Of a DNA stretch of 64,000 nucleotides, positions 18,318-32,586 are shown piece after piece (the first letter of the stretch is position 1; each line of letters opens with the position of its first letter). The position numbers and the translations under genes were made by a program. The notes beneath the pieces were generated by a model that worked only from the letters and a program-made list of their open reading frames with translations, was not told the DNA's origin and ran no database searches. Origin of the DNA: Nocardioides daeguensis (GTDB lineage Bacteria; Actinomycetota; Actinomycetes; Propionibacteriales; Nocardioidaceae). The stretch covers positions 186,001 through 250,000 of the forward strand of contig NZ_JAHTKU010000004.1 of assembly GCF_019192965.1 (NCBI RefSeq), read 5' to 3'.

Positions 18318-19190
18318 GTGACCTCGGAGCTCTCACTGTTGACCGACACCCCGGCCCTCGACGCGATCGGCCGGGTCCGCGCCGCGTGCCGGGAGCAGGA
18401 CGGGACCGACCCCGTCGACGAGGCGGTGACCCTCCGGCTCAAGCACCACGGGCTCGCCGGGACCGGTGCCTGGGTCGCGCGGGACGGCTTCGCGCTGCGC
18501 CACGACGACGCGCTCGACCTCGCCGTGGCACCGGCCGCCCGCGGGCGCGGGCTCGGTGCGGCGCTGGGCGCGCTGGCGCTCGCCGAGCCCGGTCCACTGA
18601 CCGCGTGGTCGCACGGCGACCATCCGGGCGCCGCCGCGCTCGCCCGCCGCTGGGGGTTCGTCCGTACGAGGGAGCTGTGGGTGATGCGGCGGCCCGCCGC
18701 CGTACCGCTGCCGGGGGTGGAGCCGCCCCCCGGCGTCCGGATCCGCGACTTCGGCGAGAACGACGCCGCCGCGGTGCTCGCGGTCAACGCCGCGGCCTTC
18801 GCCCACCACCCCGAGCAGGGCGCGCTCGACGCCGCCGGCCTGGCGGAGCGGATGGCCGAGCCGTGGTTCGACCCGGCCGGGTTGCTGCTCGCGGTCGACG
18901 ACGACGGCGAACTGCTGGGCTTCCACTGGACCAAGCAGCACGACGCCTCGCTCGGTGAGGTGTACGTCGTCGGCGTCTCCCCCGCCGCCCAGGGGCGCGG
19001 CCTCGGCCGCGTGCTCACGGTCGCCGGACTGCACCACCTCGCGGCCCGCGGCGTCGCCGAGGTGCAGCTCTACGTCGAGTCCGACAACACCCCTGCCCGG
19101 CGGCTCTACGAGGATCTCGGCTTCCAGCACGCGGCCGCCGACACGCACGTGCAGTACCAGCGGGCGGACGTCCCCGAAGTTTCCGCGTAA
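18318..19190 (+). CDS. mshD: Mycothiol synthase (acetyl-CoA:Cys-GlcN-Ins acetyltransferase)
   Basis: A 290-aa product from GTG 18318, with TAGCGT 6 nt upstream (leaderless). Two GNAT domains stand in tandem. The N-terminal one has LAVAPAARGRGLGAALG; the C-terminal one has GFHWTKQHD, GEVYVVGVSPAAQGRGLGRV and LYVESDNTPARRLYEDLGF, which are the MshD signature segments. MshD catalyses the last step of mycothiol synthesis, acetylating the cysteinyl amine. The glnR-mshD-ppk-pst gene order is typical of actinobacteria. Divergent from the frameshifted glutamate-synthase-like gene. Confidence 0.95.
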   Translation: MTSELSLLTDTPALDAIGRVRAACREQDGTDPVDEAVTLRLKHHGLAGTGAWVARDGFALRHDDALDLAVAPAARGRGLGAALGALALAEPGPLTAWSHGDHPGAAALARRWGFVRTRELWVMRRPAAVPLPGVEPPPGVRIRDFGENDAAAVLAVNAAAFAHHPEQGALDAAGLAERMAEPWFDPAGLLLAVDDDGELLGFHWTKQHDASLGEVYVVGVSPAAQGRGLGRVLTVAGLHHLAARGVAEVQLYVESDNTPARRLYEDLGFQHAAADTHVQYQRADVPEVSA

Positions 19191-19220
19191 CCCCCTTGCG
19201 GATGAGTAGATTGACCCACC

Positions 19221-23137
<3,917 letters not shown>

Positions 23138-23156
<19 letters not shown>

Positions 23157-23752
23157 ACGTCGACCCGGTCGTCGCGCTCCGCCTGGAGCGCGACGAGCTG
23201 GCGCGCCGACTGGCGGCCAGCCAGGACGAGGTCGCCCGGTTGACGGCCGAGCTGCAGCGCTCGCACGCCGAGGTCACGGCCCTGGCGTCCGGCGACTCGC
23301 TGTCGCTGTTCGACGGCGAGCCGCAGGCCGGGGACCGGTTGACCGGTGACGGCAGCGACCCGCGCGTGCTGTCGATGGTGCTCGGCGCCACCGCGGTCGT
23401 GGCGGGCATGGTGGCGCTGTTGACGTTGCTCAACGGCAAACTCGGCACGCCGTTCGGCGTCGTCATGGTCCTGGTCACGATCGGCCTCGGCTGGGCCGCG
23501 GCCCGCACCCGCGTGGTCCCGGTCGAGGTCAGCGTCGTCCGGGGAGTCGTGTACGTCGAGCAGGGCGAGTCCACGCACCGCTTCGACGTCCGCCGGCCGG
23601 AGACCGCCGTCGAGGTGATCGGCCGTCCGGGCGAGCCGGGCTGGGCCGTCCGCTTCCCGCGCAAGGCGCTGGAGCCGTTCGTGATCGACGGTTCGATGGT
23701 CGACGCCGAGGAGTTCCTCCGCCAGCTGCGCGAGCACCGACCCGAGCTCTGA
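23138..23752 (+). CDS. Small paralogue of the giant membrane protein
   Basis: A 204-aa product. GTG 23138 lies 19 nt inside the 3' end of the giant gene, with GGAGG upstream, so translation is probably coupled. Residues 14-48 form a short coiled coil ([20 protein letters not shown]). Two membrane helices lie at about 78-98 and 105-122. The C-terminal domain at 125-204 aligns with the end of the giant protein and of the 40684 product: W-A-V-x-[26 protein letters not shown]. No known function. The overlap suggests it works with the giant protein, perhaps by pairing through coiled coils or the shared C-terminal module. Confidence 0.82.
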
Positions 23753-23807
23753 CCTCGGTTCACGCCTGGGCTCAGCCCGAAGACCAGCCCGAAGACCAGC
23801 CCAGAAC

Positions 23808-24827
23808 TCAGCCCAGGGCGACGCGCAGCCGCCCCGCGATCTCCCGGACGGCGGCCCGGCTGGTCCGGCCGACACCGGTGATGTTCAAGAACCCGTGGAT
23901 CTGGTCGACGAACCGCTTCAGCTCGACCTCCACACCGGCATCGACCAGCCGGCGGGCGTAGTCCTCACCCTCGTCACGCAGCGGGTCGAACCCGGCGGTG
24001 GCGACGTACGCGGGCGCGAGACCGGCGGGCAGGTCGATGTCGAGCAGGTTCACCCGCTCGTCGACCCGGTCCTCGGGCCGGGGCAGGTAGGTGTCGTTGA
24101 AGGCGGCGATCGACTCGGCGGTGAGGTACAGGCCCTCGCCGAACAGCCGCAGGCTCTCGGTGCCGCGGTCGGCGTCGGTACACGGGTAGACCAGGAGCTG
24201 GAAGGCCAGCGGCAGGCCGGCGCGGGCCGCGGCGATCGCGGTGTACGCGGCGAGGTTGCCGCCCGCGGAGTCGCCGGCGACGCCGATCCGCTGGGGGTCC
24301 ACGTCGAGCTCGGCGGCGTTCGCGTGCACCCAGCGCAGCGCAGCCTCGGCGTCGTCGAAAGCCGCGGGGAACGCGGCCTCGGGGCCGACCCGGTACGCCA
24401 CCGCCAGCACCCGGACGCCGGACTCCTCGGCCAGCAGCCGGCAGGGCGCGTCGTGGGAGGCGAGGTCGCCGTACAGGAACCCGCCGCCGTGGAAGAAGAG
24501 GAGCAGCCCGCTGCCGGAGGGCCGCGAGGGCTCGTAGAGCCGCGCGGGCAGGTCGGCGACCGCGAGGTCGCGGATGCTGCCGATCGGCTGCCGGCCGCCG
24601 ACGAGGGCGGCGTTGGCCCGCATGGCGGCGCGCCCCTCGACGACGCGCTCACCGGCGAGGTCGCCCTTGCGGGCCAGGCGCTGCAGGGTCAGCATCACCT
24701 GCAGGTCGGGGGCCAGGGTCTGCCCGTCGAGAACGAGGGCACGCCCGCCCACCAGTCGTTGCGCGCCGGCCGGCAGGCCCATCAAGGTCGACAGGGCACG
24801 GGCCTCGATCGCGGTACGGATGCTCAC
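23808..24827 (-). CDS. Alpha/beta hydrolase, HSL-type esterase
   Basis: A 339-aa product. GTG 24827 is preferred; a TTG at 24836 is the longer option. [19 protein letters not shown] contains the HGGG oxyanion motif of the hormone-sensitive-lipase family. [14 protein letters not shown] carries the nucleophile Ser, [14 protein letters not shown] the catalytic Asp and DQIHGFLNI the His. The cytoplasmic enzyme should hydrolyse short-chain esters; its natural substrate is not evident. It is convergent with the membrane-protein pair and divergent from ppk, with the PHO-box-like repeats in between. Confidence 0.93.
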   Translation of the reverse strand: MSIRTAIEARALSTLMGLPAGAQRLVGGRALVLDGQTLAPDLQVMLTLQRLARKGDLAGERVVEGRAAMRANAALVGGRQPIGSIRDLAVADLPARLYEPSRPSGSGLLLFFHGGGFLYGDLASHDAPCRLLAEESGVRVLAVAYRVGPEAAFPAAFDDAEAALRWVHANAAELDVDPQRIGVAGDSAGGNLAAYTAIAAARAGLPLAFQLLVYPCTDADRGTESLRLFGEGLYLTAESIAAFNDTYLPRPEDRVDERVNLLDIDLPAGLAPAYVATAGFDPLRDEGEDYARRLVDAGVEVELKRFVDQIHGFLNITGVGRTSRAAVREIAGRLRVALG

Positions 24828-24874
24828 GGGCCTCAACCTACTTCGGGTACGACGACTCGCGGGGTCCGGTCCGG

Positions 24875-24896
24875 CGTCACCTCGCGTTCACCCGGA
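24875..24896 (+). promoter_or_regulatory. PHO-box-like direct repeat before ppk
   Basis: Two adjacent 11-nt units, CGTCACCTCGC (24875-24885) and GTTCACCCGGA (24886-24896), match the G-K-T-C-A-C-C direct-repeat style of actinobacterial PhoP sites. A CACACT -10 candidate starts at 24902, 7 nt before the ATG, so the repeat would cover the -35 region of a leaderless ppk promoter. Confidence 0.55.
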
Positions 24897-24914
24897 GGTG
24901 CCACACTCGCGATC

Positions 24915-27086
24915 ATGTCGACCGAGCAGCAGCCGACGTCCCTCGTCCCCGACGCCGAGACCGGCGCCCTGGTCGCCGTGTCCGACGACCAGGCACTCGA
25001 GGCCCCGGCGTACGTCCCCGACCCGGCGCTGGTCGCGGGGATCGAGTCCGTCGACAACCGCTTCGTCGACCGGGAGCTGTCCTGGCTGCGGTTCAACGAG
25101 CGGGTCCTGGAGCTGGCCGAGGACGAGAGCCTGCCGCTGCTCGAGCGGGCCCGGTTCCTGGCGATCTTCACCAGCAACCTCGACGAGTTCTTCATGGTCC
25201 GCGTGGCCGGCCTCAAGCGCCGGATCGCGACCGGGCTCGCGGTGCGGGCCGCCAGCGGCCTGATGCCCCTGGAGGTGCTGGAGGCCATCTGGCGCCGCTC
25301 GGCCGAGCTCAGCCAGCGCCACGCGCGGGTCTTCCACGACCAGGTCGTGCCGGCGCTGAGTGGCGAGGGGATCGAGCTGGTCCGCTGGGCCGACCTGGAC
25401 CGCGAGGAGCAGAAGGAGTGCAAGCGGCTGTTCAAGGACCGGATCTTCCCGGTGCTGACGCCGCTGGCCGTCGACCCGGCCCACCCGTTCCCCTACATCT
25501 CGGGTCTCTCGCTCAACCTCGCGGTGGTGCTGCGCAACCCCAAGACGGGCAAGGAGCTGTTCGCCCGCGTCAAGGTGCCGTCGAACTTCGACCGCTTCGT
25601 CTCGCTCGGCAACGCCCGGTTCGTGCCGCTGGAGGACGTGATCGGGGCCCACCTGCGCCGGCTGTTCCCCGGCATGGAGGTCCTCGAGGCGCACACCTTC
25701 CGGGTCACCCGCAACGAGGACCTCGAGGTCGAGGAGGACGACGCCGAGAACCTGCTGGCGGCGCTCGAGAAGGAGCTGCTGCGCCGCAAGTTCGGCCCGC
25801 CGGTCCGGCTCGAGGTGGAGGAGTCGATCGCGCCGTCGGTGCTGGAGCTGCTCGTCTCCGAGCTCGACATCACCGAGAACGAGGTGTTCCGGCTGCGGGG
25901 TCCGCTCGACCTGCGGGGGCTGCACTCGATCGCCGACCTGCCGCGCGAGGACCTCAAATACCCCTCCTTCGTGCCGAGCACCCACACCCGCCTGGCCGAC
26001 TTCGAGTCGGCCGCGCCGGTCGACGTGTTCAAGGCACTGCGCCGCCGCGACGTGCTGCTGCACCACCCCTACGACTCGTTCTCCACGTCCGTGCAGCGGT
26101 TCATCGAGCAGGCTGCGGCCGACCCGCACGTGCTGGCGATCAAGCAGACGCTGTACCGCACCTCCGGCGACTCCCCCATCATCGACGCCCTCATCGACGC
26201 CGCCGAGGCCGGCAAGCAGGTGCTGGTGCTCGTGGAGATCAAGGCCCGCTTCGACGAGCAGGCCAACATCCGCTGGGCACGCAAGCTCGAGCAGGCCGGC
26301 TGCCACGTCGTCTACGGCCTGGTCGGACTGAAGACCCACTGCAAGCTGGCGATGGTGGTCCGCGACGAGCCCGAGGGCATCCGCCGCTACACCCACATCG
26401 GCACCGGCAACTACAACCCGAAGACCTCGCGGATGTACGAGGACCTCGGCCTGCTCACCACCAACGAGACGATCGGCGAGGACGTCGCCCACCTGTTCAA
26501 CAACCTGTCCGGCTGGTCCCGCAAGGCGACCTACGAGCAGCTGCTGGTCGCCCCCGACTCGGTGCGCAGCGGACTCATCGACCAGATCATGCGGGAGATC
26601 GCACACGCGAAGGCCGGACGCCCCGCCGGCATCCGGTTCAAGGCCAACTCGGTCGTCGACGAGGAGACCATCGACGCGCTCTACCTCGCCTCCTGCGAAG
26701 GGGTGCCCGTCGAGCTGCTCGTCCGCGGCATCTGCGCGCTGCGCCCCGGCGTCGCCGGCCTGAGCGAGAACGTCAAGGTCCGCTCGATCCTGGGCCGCTT
26801 CCTCGAGCACAGCCGGGTCTTCTCCTTCGAGGGCGCCGGCGAACCAGTCACCTGGATCGGCTCGGCCGACCTCATGCACCGCAACCTGGACCGCCGGGTC
26901 GAGGTGCTGGTCCGCCTGCCCGACGCCAGCCGCGACGAGGTACGACGGCTGCTGGACCTCGCGTTCGCGCCGACCACGCAGGCGTGGGAGCTGGGCTCCG
27001 ACGGTGAGTGGAAGCGCAACGCCGGCACCGACCACCTGCAGGAGACGCTGATCGAGCAGCAGCGCAGGCGCCGTACCGCCGACTGA
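24915..27086 (+). CDS. ppk: Polyphosphate kinase 1
   Basis: A 723-aa product from ATG 24915, the usual size. The N-domain starts at [20 protein letters not shown] and continues [20 protein letters not shown]. The catalytic C-domains have [53 protein letters not shown] (the autophosphorylated His region), [20 protein letters not shown] and [10 protein letters not shown] with the second His. The enzyme reversibly makes polyphosphate from ATP. The neighbouring phosphate-transport genes and PHO-box-like repeat place it in the phosphate-starvation regulon. Confidence 0.97.
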   Translation: MSTEQQPTSLVPDAETGALVAVSDDQALEAPAYVPDPALVAGIESVDNRFVDRELSWLRFNERVLELAEDESLPLLERARFLAIFTSNLDEFFMVRVAGLKRRIATGLAVRAASGLMPLEVLEAIWRRSAELSQRHARVFHDQVVPALSGEGIELVRWADLDREEQKECKRLFKDRIFPVLTPLAVDPAHPFPYISGLSLNLAVVLRNPKTGKELFARVKVPSNFDRFVSLGNARFVPLEDVIGAHLRRLFPGMEVLEAHTFRVTRNEDLEVEEDDAENLLAALEKELLRRKFGPPVRLEVEESIAPSVLELLVSELDITENEVFRLRGPLDLRGLHSIADLPREDLKYPSFVPSTHTRLADFESAAPVDVFKALRRRDVLLHHPYDSFSTSVQRFIEQAAADPHVLAIKQTLYRTSGDSPIIDALIDAAEAGKQVLVLVEIKARFDEQANIRWARKLEQAGCHVVYGLVGLKTHCKLAMVVRDEPEGIRRYTHIGTGNYNPKTSRMYEDLGLLTTNETIGEDVAHLFNNLSGWSRKATYEQLLVAPDSVRSGLIDQIMREIAHAKAGRPAGIRFKANSVVDEETIDALYLASCEGVPVELLVRGICALRPGVAGLSENVKVRSILGRFLEHSRVFSFEGAGEPVTWIGSADLMHRNLDRRVEVLVRLPDASRDEVRRLLDLAFAPTTQAWELGSDGEWKRNAGTDHLQETLIEQQRRRRTAD

Positions 27087-27240
27087 TCCGTACTGATCCG
27101 GGGCGCAGAACCCGCCTCTGACCTGCGACAACGCCTGGCCGTGCGCTGTGCCACAGCCCGGCGGGGCGGCCGCAGTTGCGTTCACGCGCGCGTGGTCCCC
27201 TAGCATGAGCGCGTTCGCCTCCGCCTCAACGGGAGTCCAT

Positions 27241-27861
27241 GTGGGTCTGCGTCTGCGTCCGGTCGATACCTCCTTCTACGACCTCTTCACCCAGTCCGCC
27301 CAGCACCTCGTGGGCGGCGCCGAGCTCCTCGCCGAGATGTTGTCGGAGTCCTCGGACAAGTCCGACGTCGCCGAGCGGATGCGTGCCGCCGAGCACGCCG
27401 CCGACGAGACGACCCACGAGATCGTCAAGAAGGTCAACAGCACCTTCGTGACGCCGTTCGACCGCGAGGACATCTATGCCCTCGGCTCGGGCCTCGACGA
27501 CGTCATGGACATGATGGACGAGGCGGTCGACCTGATCCTGCTCTACGAGGTCCAGGTCGCGCTGCCCCCCGAGCTGTCCGAGCAGGTGGAGGTGCTCCAG
27601 CGCTGCGCGGAGCTGACTGCCGCCGCGATGCCGCGCCTGCAGTCGATGAAGTCGCTCGACGACTACTGGATCGAGATCAACCGGCTCGAGAACACCGGCG
27701 ACCGCAACCACCGGCGCACCCTCGCCAAGCTGTTCTCCGGCGAGTACCCGACCCTCGAGGTGCTCAAGCTCAAGGACATCGTCGAGTCCCTCGAGGCTGC
27801 CATCGACGCGTTCGAGCGAGTCGCGAACACGGTGGAGCAGATCGCCGTCAAGGAAGGCTGA
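27241..27861 (+). CDS. DUF47/PhoU-like phosphate-transport accessory protein
   Basis: A 206-aa all-helical product from GTG 27241, with GGGAG 6 nt upstream. The DUF47 pattern is clear: YDLFTQSAQHLVGGAELLAE, AAEHAADETTHEIVKKVNST, TPFDREDIYALGSGLDDVMD and LKLKDIVESLEAAIDAFERV. The conserved acidic triplets (E-H-x-A-D, D-D-V-x-D-M-M-D) bind metal in PhoU-fold proteins. Members are usually encoded next to PiT transporters, as here (11 bp to pit), and are thought to regulate them. A TAGCAT -10 lies at 27201, giving a leader of about 30 nt. Confidence 0.92.
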   Translation: MGLRLRPVDTSFYDLFTQSAQHLVGGAELLAEMLSESSDKSDVAERMRAAEHAADETTHEIVKKVNSTFVTPFDREDIYALGSGLDDVMDMMDEAVDLILLYEVQVALPPELSEQVEVLQRCAELTAAAMPRLQSMKSLDDYWIEINRLENTGDRNHRRTLAKLFSGEYPTLEVLKLKDIVESLEAAIDAFERVANTVEQIAVKEG

Positions 27862-27872
27862 CCGGTCCTCCC

Positions 27873-28901
27873 ATGACCCTCACCCTGGCGATCGTCATCG
27901 CCGTGGTCGTCATCGCTCTGGCGTTCGACTACACCAACGGCTTCCACGACGCGGCGAACGCGATCGCGACGTCCGTGTCGACCCGCGCCCTCACCCCGCG
28001 GATCGCGCTCACCCTGGCTGCGCTGATGAACTTCATCGGCGCCCTGCTCGGGCAGGAGGTCGCGAAGACCGTCGCGGACGTGATCACGATCGAGGACGCC
28101 AACGGCAACCTGCAGGTCGGCGTGCACCACGGCCTGGTCATCGTGATGGCCGGCCTGCTCGGCGCCATCATCTGGAACCTGATCACCTGGTACTTCGGCC
28201 TGCCGTCGTCCTCCTCGCACGCCCTCATCGGCGGTCTGGTGGGCTCGGCGATCGCCGGCGGCGTCAGCGTCAAGTGGGACACCATCGTGCAGAAGGTGCT
28301 CATCCCGATGGTCATCTCACCGCTCTTCGGCTTCTGTGCCGCCTTCGTGGTGATGACGGCCATCTTGTGGATCTTCCGCCGGGGCAACCCGCACCGGGTC
28401 AACCGCGGCTTCCGCGGCATGCAGACCATCTCGGCCGCCGCGCTGGCGCTCGGCCACGGCCTGCAGGACGCGCAGAAGACGATGGGCGTCATCCTGCTCG
28501 CCCTCGTGGTCGCCTACCCGGCGACGTACGACATCGACACGCTCCCGATCTGGGTCGTCCTGGCCGCCGCCGGTGCGATCTCGGCCGGCACCTACGCCGG
28601 CGGCTGGCGGATCATGCGCACCCTGGGCCGCAAGATCATCCACCTGGACCCCCCGCGCGGCTTCGCCGCCGAGTCGGTCGGCGCGGGCGTGCTCTACACG
28701 ACGGCGTTCGTCTTCCACGCCCCGATCTCGACCACTCACACCATCACCTCCGCGGTGATGGGCGCAGGCGCGACGAAGCGGTTCTCCGCCGTGCGCTGGG
28801 GCATGGCGCGCACCATCTTGTTGGCGTGGGTCTCGACGTTCCCGGCGGCCGCACTGGCCTCGTGGGGCTGCTACGAGGTCCTCCACTTCATCCTGCTCTG
28901 A
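27873..28901 (+). CDS. pit: PiT-family low-affinity inorganic phosphate transporter
   Basis: A 342-aa product from ATG 27873, 11 bp after the DUF47 gene. It has two halves, each with a PiT signature: FDYTNGFHDAANAIATSVST at the N terminus and ALALGHGLQDAQKTMGVILL in the second half. FGLPSSSSHALIGGLVGSAI and APISTTHTITSAVMGAGATK are also present. About ten membrane helices. PiT proteins move metal-phosphate with protons. Co-transcription with the DUF47 regulator is the standard arrangement. Confidence 0.96.
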   Translation: MTLTLAIVIAVVVIALAFDYTNGFHDAANAIATSVSTRALTPRIALTLAALMNFIGALLGQEVAKTVADVITIEDANGNLQVGVHHGLVIVMAGLLGAIIWNLITWYFGLPSSSSHALIGGLVGSAIAGGVSVKWDTIVQKVLIPMVISPLFGFCAAFVVMTAILWIFRRGNPHRVNRGFRGMQTISAAALALGHGLQDAQKTMGVILLALVVAYPATYDIDTLPIWVVLAAAGAISAGTYAGGWRIMRTLGRKIIHLDPPRGFAAESVGAGVLYTTAFVFHAPISTTHTITSAVMGAGATKRFSAVRWGMARTILLAWVSTFPAAALASWGCYEVLHFILL

Positions 28902-28908
28902 GGCCGGC

Positions 28909-29655
28909 TCAACCCACGGTCAGGCTGTAGCCCCGGCCGCGGATCCGGCGTACGTCGGCCGCGGTGCCGAGGCGCGCGCGCAGCCGGGTGACGTGCATGG
29001 CGATCGTGTTGCCGCCGGGCCGCTTGCCGTCGGTGCCCCACAGCGCGTCGCGCAGCTCGTCGTCGGTGACGACGCCCGGCGCGGCGAGCAGCAGGGCCCG
29101 CAGCAGCTCGAACTCCTTGAGCGGCAGGTCAGCGATCCGCTGCCCGTCGACCCGGACGCTGTACGCCGTCGCGTCGAGCGCGATCGGGCCGAACTCGAGC
29201 CGCGCATGCTCGGACAGCGAGCGCGGCGCGTGCGTGAGCAGGTCCCACAGGTGCTGCGGTGCGTAGGGCCGGACCGCCACCGCCGAAGCGCCGGCCAGCA
29301 TGAGCGGGCCCACGCCGTCCGCTCCCGCGTCGTCGCCGTCGCGGGTCCCCGCGATGACGTACGGCGAGCCGTGCTGGCGGATCACGTCGACGAACTCCTC
29401 CGCCGGGATCCCCGGCGCCCCGGGGCTCACCACGACCGCGTGGGGGTCGGTGCGGCCGAACTCGACGAGGCCGTCGAGCGTCGACCCGACCCAGGTCACG
29501 TGCACGCCGCGCCCCGCCATCGCCTCCGCGAGCGCACCGCCGTCGTCGCTGGGGTCGACCACCAGGAGCTGTGCTCCGGAGGACTCGACCCAGCGGTGGA
29601 GGTGGGCGCGCACGGACTGGCGACGGGCGTCGCGGCGCCCGTCCCGTGTGCCCAT
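28909..29655 (-). CDS. Orphan winged-helix regulator with degenerate receiver
   Basis: A 248-aa product from ATG 29655. The C-terminal 100 residues are an OmpR/PhoB winged helix (DLPLKEFELLRALLLAAPGV, NTIAMHVTRLRARLG, RRIRGRGYSLTVG). The N-terminal domain keeps a receiver-like order (LLVVDPSDDGGALAEAM ... AVVVSPGAPGIPAEEFVDVI), but Ser-Pro stands where the phospho-Asp should be. No histidine kinase is adjacent, so it is probably phosphorylation-independent, like GlnR. It is wedged between pit and pstB, 19 bp from pstB and on the same strand as pstSCAB, so it may be read as the last gene of that operon and act on phosphate genes. Targets unproven. Confidence 0.85.
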   Translation of the reverse strand: MGTRDGRRDARRQSVRAHLHRWVESSGAQLLVVDPSDDGGALAEAMAGRGVHVTWVGSTLDGLVEFGRTDPHAVVVSPGAPGIPAEEFVDVIRQHGSPYVIAGTRDGDDAGADGVGPLMLAGASAVAVRPYAPQHLWDLLTHAPRSLSEHARLEFGPIALDATAYSVRVDGQRIADLPLKEFELLRALLLAAPGVVTDDELRDALWGTDGKRPGGNTIAMHVTRLRARLGTAADVRRIRGRGYSLTVG

Positions 29656-29674
29656 CGGACCGTCGCGTCCCGAC

Positions 29675-30454
29675 TCAGCCGAAGCGGCCGGAGATGTAGG
29701 CCTCCGTAGCCGGGTCGTCGGGGTTCGCGAACATCTTCTTGGTCGGATTGAACTCGACCAGGTGGCCCGGCTCGCCGGTGGCCTTGAGGTTGAAGAAGCC
29801 GGTGTCGTCGGACACGCGCGCCGCCTGTTGCATGTTGTGGGTGACGATCACGATCGTGAACTCGTTCTTGAGCTCGTGGATCAGGTCCTCGATCGCCGAG
29901 GTCGAGATCGGGTCGAGCGCGGAGCACGGCTCGTCCATGAGCAGGATCTGCGGCTCGACCGCGATGGCGCGGGCGATGCACAGGCGCTGCTGCTGGCCAC
30001 CGGACAGGCCCATGCCCGGCTTGTTGAGCCGGTCCTTGACCTCGTTCCAGAGGTTGGCGCCGCGCAGCGACTTCTCGACGATGTCGTCGGCCGCCGACTT
30101 CTTCATCTTGCCGGCGTTGAGCTTGAGGCCCGCGAGCACGTTGTCGTAGATCGACATCGTCGGGAACGGGTTCGGGCGCTGGAAGACCATCCCGACCTGG
30201 CGGCGTACGGCGACCGGGTCGACGCCCGGCTCGTAGAGGTCCTGCCCGTCGACGACGATCTTGCCCTCGACCCGCGCGCCCGGGATCACCTCGTGCATCC
30301 GGTTGAGCGAGCGCAGGAAGGTCGACTTGCCGCAGCCCGAGGGACCGATGAAGGCGGTCACGGCGCCGGCGCGGATCGTCATGTTGACGCCCTCGACGGC
30401 GAGGAAGTCGCCGTAGTAGATGTTGACGTCGGAGACGTCGATGCTCTTGGCCAT
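29675..30454 (-). CDS. pstB: Phosphate ABC transporter ATP-binding protein
   Basis: A 259-aa product from ATG 30454. Walker [20 protein letters not shown], the Q-loop [20 protein letters not shown] (PstB-specific FQ-x-PNPFP), signature [16 protein letters not shown], Walker [16 protein letters not shown] and the H-loop [11 protein letters not shown] are all present. It energises high-affinity phosphate uptake at the inner face of the membrane. Gene order on the minus strand is pstS-pstC-pstA-pstB, with 11 bp between pstA and pstB. Confidence 0.98.
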   Translation of the reverse strand: MAKSIDVSDVNIYYGDFLAVEGVNMTIRAGAVTAFIGPSGCGKSTFLRSLNRMHEVIPGARVEGKIVVDGQDLYEPGVDPVAVRRQVGMVFQRPNPFPTMSIYDNVLAGLKLNAGKMKKSAADDIVEKSLRGANLWNEVKDRLNKPGMGLSGGQQQRLCIARAIAVEPQILLMDEPCSALDPISTSAIEDLIHELKNEFTIVIVTHNMQQAARVSDDTGFFNLKATGEPGHLVEFNPTKKMFANPDDPATEAYISGRFG

Positions 30455-30465
30455 GGTGTTCCCTC

Positions 30466-31521
30466 TCAACCCTTCTTCGGGGCGAAGATCTTGCCGACGA
30501 TGCGTGCTGCGAGGTTGAGCACCATCACGATGACGATGAGGATGAAGGCGGCGCCCCAGGCGATCGCCTCGGCGGGGGCGTCGCCCCGCAGGTTCTGCCC
30601 GTAGATGAGGACCGGGAGGGTCGTCATCGCGCCGTCGAACAGGTTCATGTTGGTCCGGTCGGTGGCGCCGGCGATGAGGAGCAGCGGCGCGGTCTCGCCG
30701 ATGACGCGGGAGATCGCGAGCGTGATCCCGGTGAGGATGCCACCGATGGCGGTGGGGAGCACGATCCGCACGATCGTCTTCCACTTCGGCGTGCCGAGCG
30801 CGTACGACGCCTCCCGGAGGTCGTCCGGCACGAGCATCAGCATCTCCTCGGTGGCCCGGACCACGATGGGAACCATCAGCAACGACAGGGCGACCGATCC
30901 GCCGAGCCCGGAGACGTAGGCCGGACCGAAGATCAAGGTGAACAGCGCGAAGGCGAACAGGCCGGCGACGATCGAGGGGATGCCGGTCATGACGTCGACC
31001 AGGAAGGTGATCGCCTTGGCCAGCTTGTTGCCCTTGCCGTACTCGACGAGGTAGACCGCGGCCATCACCCCGACCGGGACCGAGATGATCGCGGCGCCGA
31101 GGGTGATCAGCAGGGTGCCGATGATCGCGTGGTAGACGCCGACCGGCTGGTCGATCTGGGTCTTGAAGAAGGAGTAGCTGAGGAAGGTGCCGTCGATCCG
31201 GCCGACGCCCTTGCTGACGACCCGCCAGATCAGCGAGACGAGCGGGACGACGGCGATCGCGAAGGACGTCCAGATCAGCCCGGTCATCAGGCGGTCGGTG
31301 GCGCCGCGGCGGCCCTCGACCATCAGCGACCAGGACGGCAGCACCACCAGGAACGCGAGGACGCCGAGCAGGACGGAGCCGACGACGCCCATGCCGAGCA
31401 CGAGCAGCAGGCCACCGAAGGCGGCGGCGATCACGCCGACGATGACGCCGGCCTGGCGCGGCAGCCGCGGCTGGACGAGCGGCACGTGGACCCGGGTCTG
31501 GACCTCTTCGAGGGTGCTCAT
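30466..31521 (-). CDS. pstA: Phosphate ABC transporter permease PstA
   Basis: A 351-aa product from ATG 31521, overlapping the pstC stop (ATGA). The N-terminal extension carries two extra hydrophobic stretches ([34 protein letters not shown]). The typical PstA core then follows: [40 protein letters not shown] and the EAA-loop [20 protein letters not shown]. It forms the membrane channel with PstC. Usual PstA length is near 300, so the extended N terminus is slightly unusual but common in actinobacteria. Confidence 0.96.
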   Translation of the reverse strand: MSTLEEVQTRVHVPLVQPRLPRQAGVIVGVIAAAFGGLLLVLGMGVVGSVLLGVLAFLVVLPSWSLMVEGRRGATDRLMTGLIWTSFAIAVVPLVSLIWRVVSKGVGRIDGTFLSYSFFKTQIDQPVGVYHAIIGTLLITLGAAIISVPVGVMAAVYLVEYGKGNKLAKAITFLVDVMTGIPSIVAGLFAFALFTLIFGPAYVSGLGGSVALSLLMVPIVVRATEEMLMLVPDDLREASYALGTPKWKTIVRIVLPTAIGGILTGITLAISRVIGETAPLLLIAGATDRTNMNLFDGAMTTLPVLIYGQNLRGDAPAEAIAWGAAFILIVIVMVLNLAARIVGKIFAPKKG

Positions 31522-32486
31522 CGCGCCATCCGCCTCTCGCTGCGGCCCACGATCCAGCGGGCGATGAAGTTGACCAGGAAGGTCATCAAGAAGAGCACCA
31601 GACCGGTCGCGACGAGGACGTTGAGCAGGTCGGCGCTGCGCTCCTTGTACTTGAGCGCGATGTTGGCCGCGATCGAGGTCGGGCTCGAGGTCGCGATGAT
31701 GTTCCACGACAGGTCGAAGCCGACCGAGAGGACCATGGTCACCGCCATCGTCTCGCCGAGCGCACGGCCCAGACCGAGCATCACGGCCGAGACCATGCCG
31801 GAGCGGGAGTAGGGGAAGACCGTCATCCGCACCATCTCCCACCGCGTCGCGCCGAGGGCCAGGGCGGCCTCCTCGTGCAGGCGCGGGGTGCGCGAGAACA
31901 CCTCGCGGCTGATGGCGGTGATGATCGGGAGGATCATGATCGCGAGCACGATGCCGGCGGTCAGGATCGAGCGACCGGCCGGGTTCGGCTCGCCGAACAG
32001 GTTGCCGATCACCGGGATCGGGCCGAGGTTCTCGTGCAGCCACACGTGCATCGGGACCAGCTTCTTCGCGAGGAAGAAGGCCCCCCACAGGCCGTAGACG
32101 ACCGACGGAACGGCGGCCAGCAGGTCGATCACGTAGGCGACCGGCACCGCGACCCACTTGGGCGCGTAGTGGCTGATCACCAGGGCGATCCCGAAGGCCA
32201 GCGGCACCGCGATGATCAGCGCGATGATCGAGGCGGTGAACGTACCGACGAGCAGGGGCACGACGTAGCCCACGAAGCTCTCGGCGTGCGGGCCGTAGAC
32301 CTCGGCGGGCTTGGTGAAGCCCGAGGCGCCCTTGATCGCGAGGAAGATGAAGACGCCCGCCAGGGCGGCCAGGATCATCAGGCCGGCGGCGCGGGCCGCA
32401 CCGGCGAAGATCCGGTCGCCGACGCCGGCGCGGGCCGTCGCCCAGTTCGCGGAGGCGTCCTCGACCTCGGCGGTGGGTGCTGTCAC
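31518..32486 (-). CDS. pstC: Phosphate ABC transporter permease PstC
   Basis: A 322-aa product. GTG 32486 has GAGGTGA 6 nt upstream; GTG 32495 is three codons longer, and the open frame reaches 32573. Six membrane helices, [40 protein letters not shown] and the EAA-loop [20 protein letters not shown], identify PstC. It pairs with PstA. Spacing of about 90-100 bp to pstS may hold an attenuating or processing site: the gap near 32550-32585 contains GGTGAGGGGTGAGG and its inverse, a small stem. Confidence 0.96.
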   Translation of the reverse strand: MTAPTAEVEDASANWATARAGVGDRIFAGAARAAGLMILAALAGVFIFLAIKGASGFTKPAEVYGPHAESFVGYVVPLLVGTFTASIIALIIAVPLAFGIALVISHYAPKWVAVPVAYVIDLLAAVPSVVYGLWGAFFLAKKLVPMHVWLHENLGPIPVIGNLFGEPNPAGRSILTAGIVLAIMILPIITAISREVFSRTPRLHEEAALALGATRWEMVRMTVFPYSRSGMVSAVMLGLGRALGETMAVTMVLSVGFDLSWNIIATSSPTSIAANIALKYKERSADLLNVLVATGLVLFLMTFLVNFIARWIVGRSERRMAR

Positions 32487-32586
32487 TGCTGTCACCTCAT
32501 GCTCGGGTGCTGCTCGGGGTGCTGCTTCGGGAATGCGGCGTGAGGGGTGAGGCCGGGGATCGCCCGTCCTCACCCCTCACCAGGGC

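Noticed and set aside
27175..27206. PHO-box before the DUF47 gene
   Set aside because: Only one half-site (GTTCACG) is visible and the second 11-nt unit does not match.
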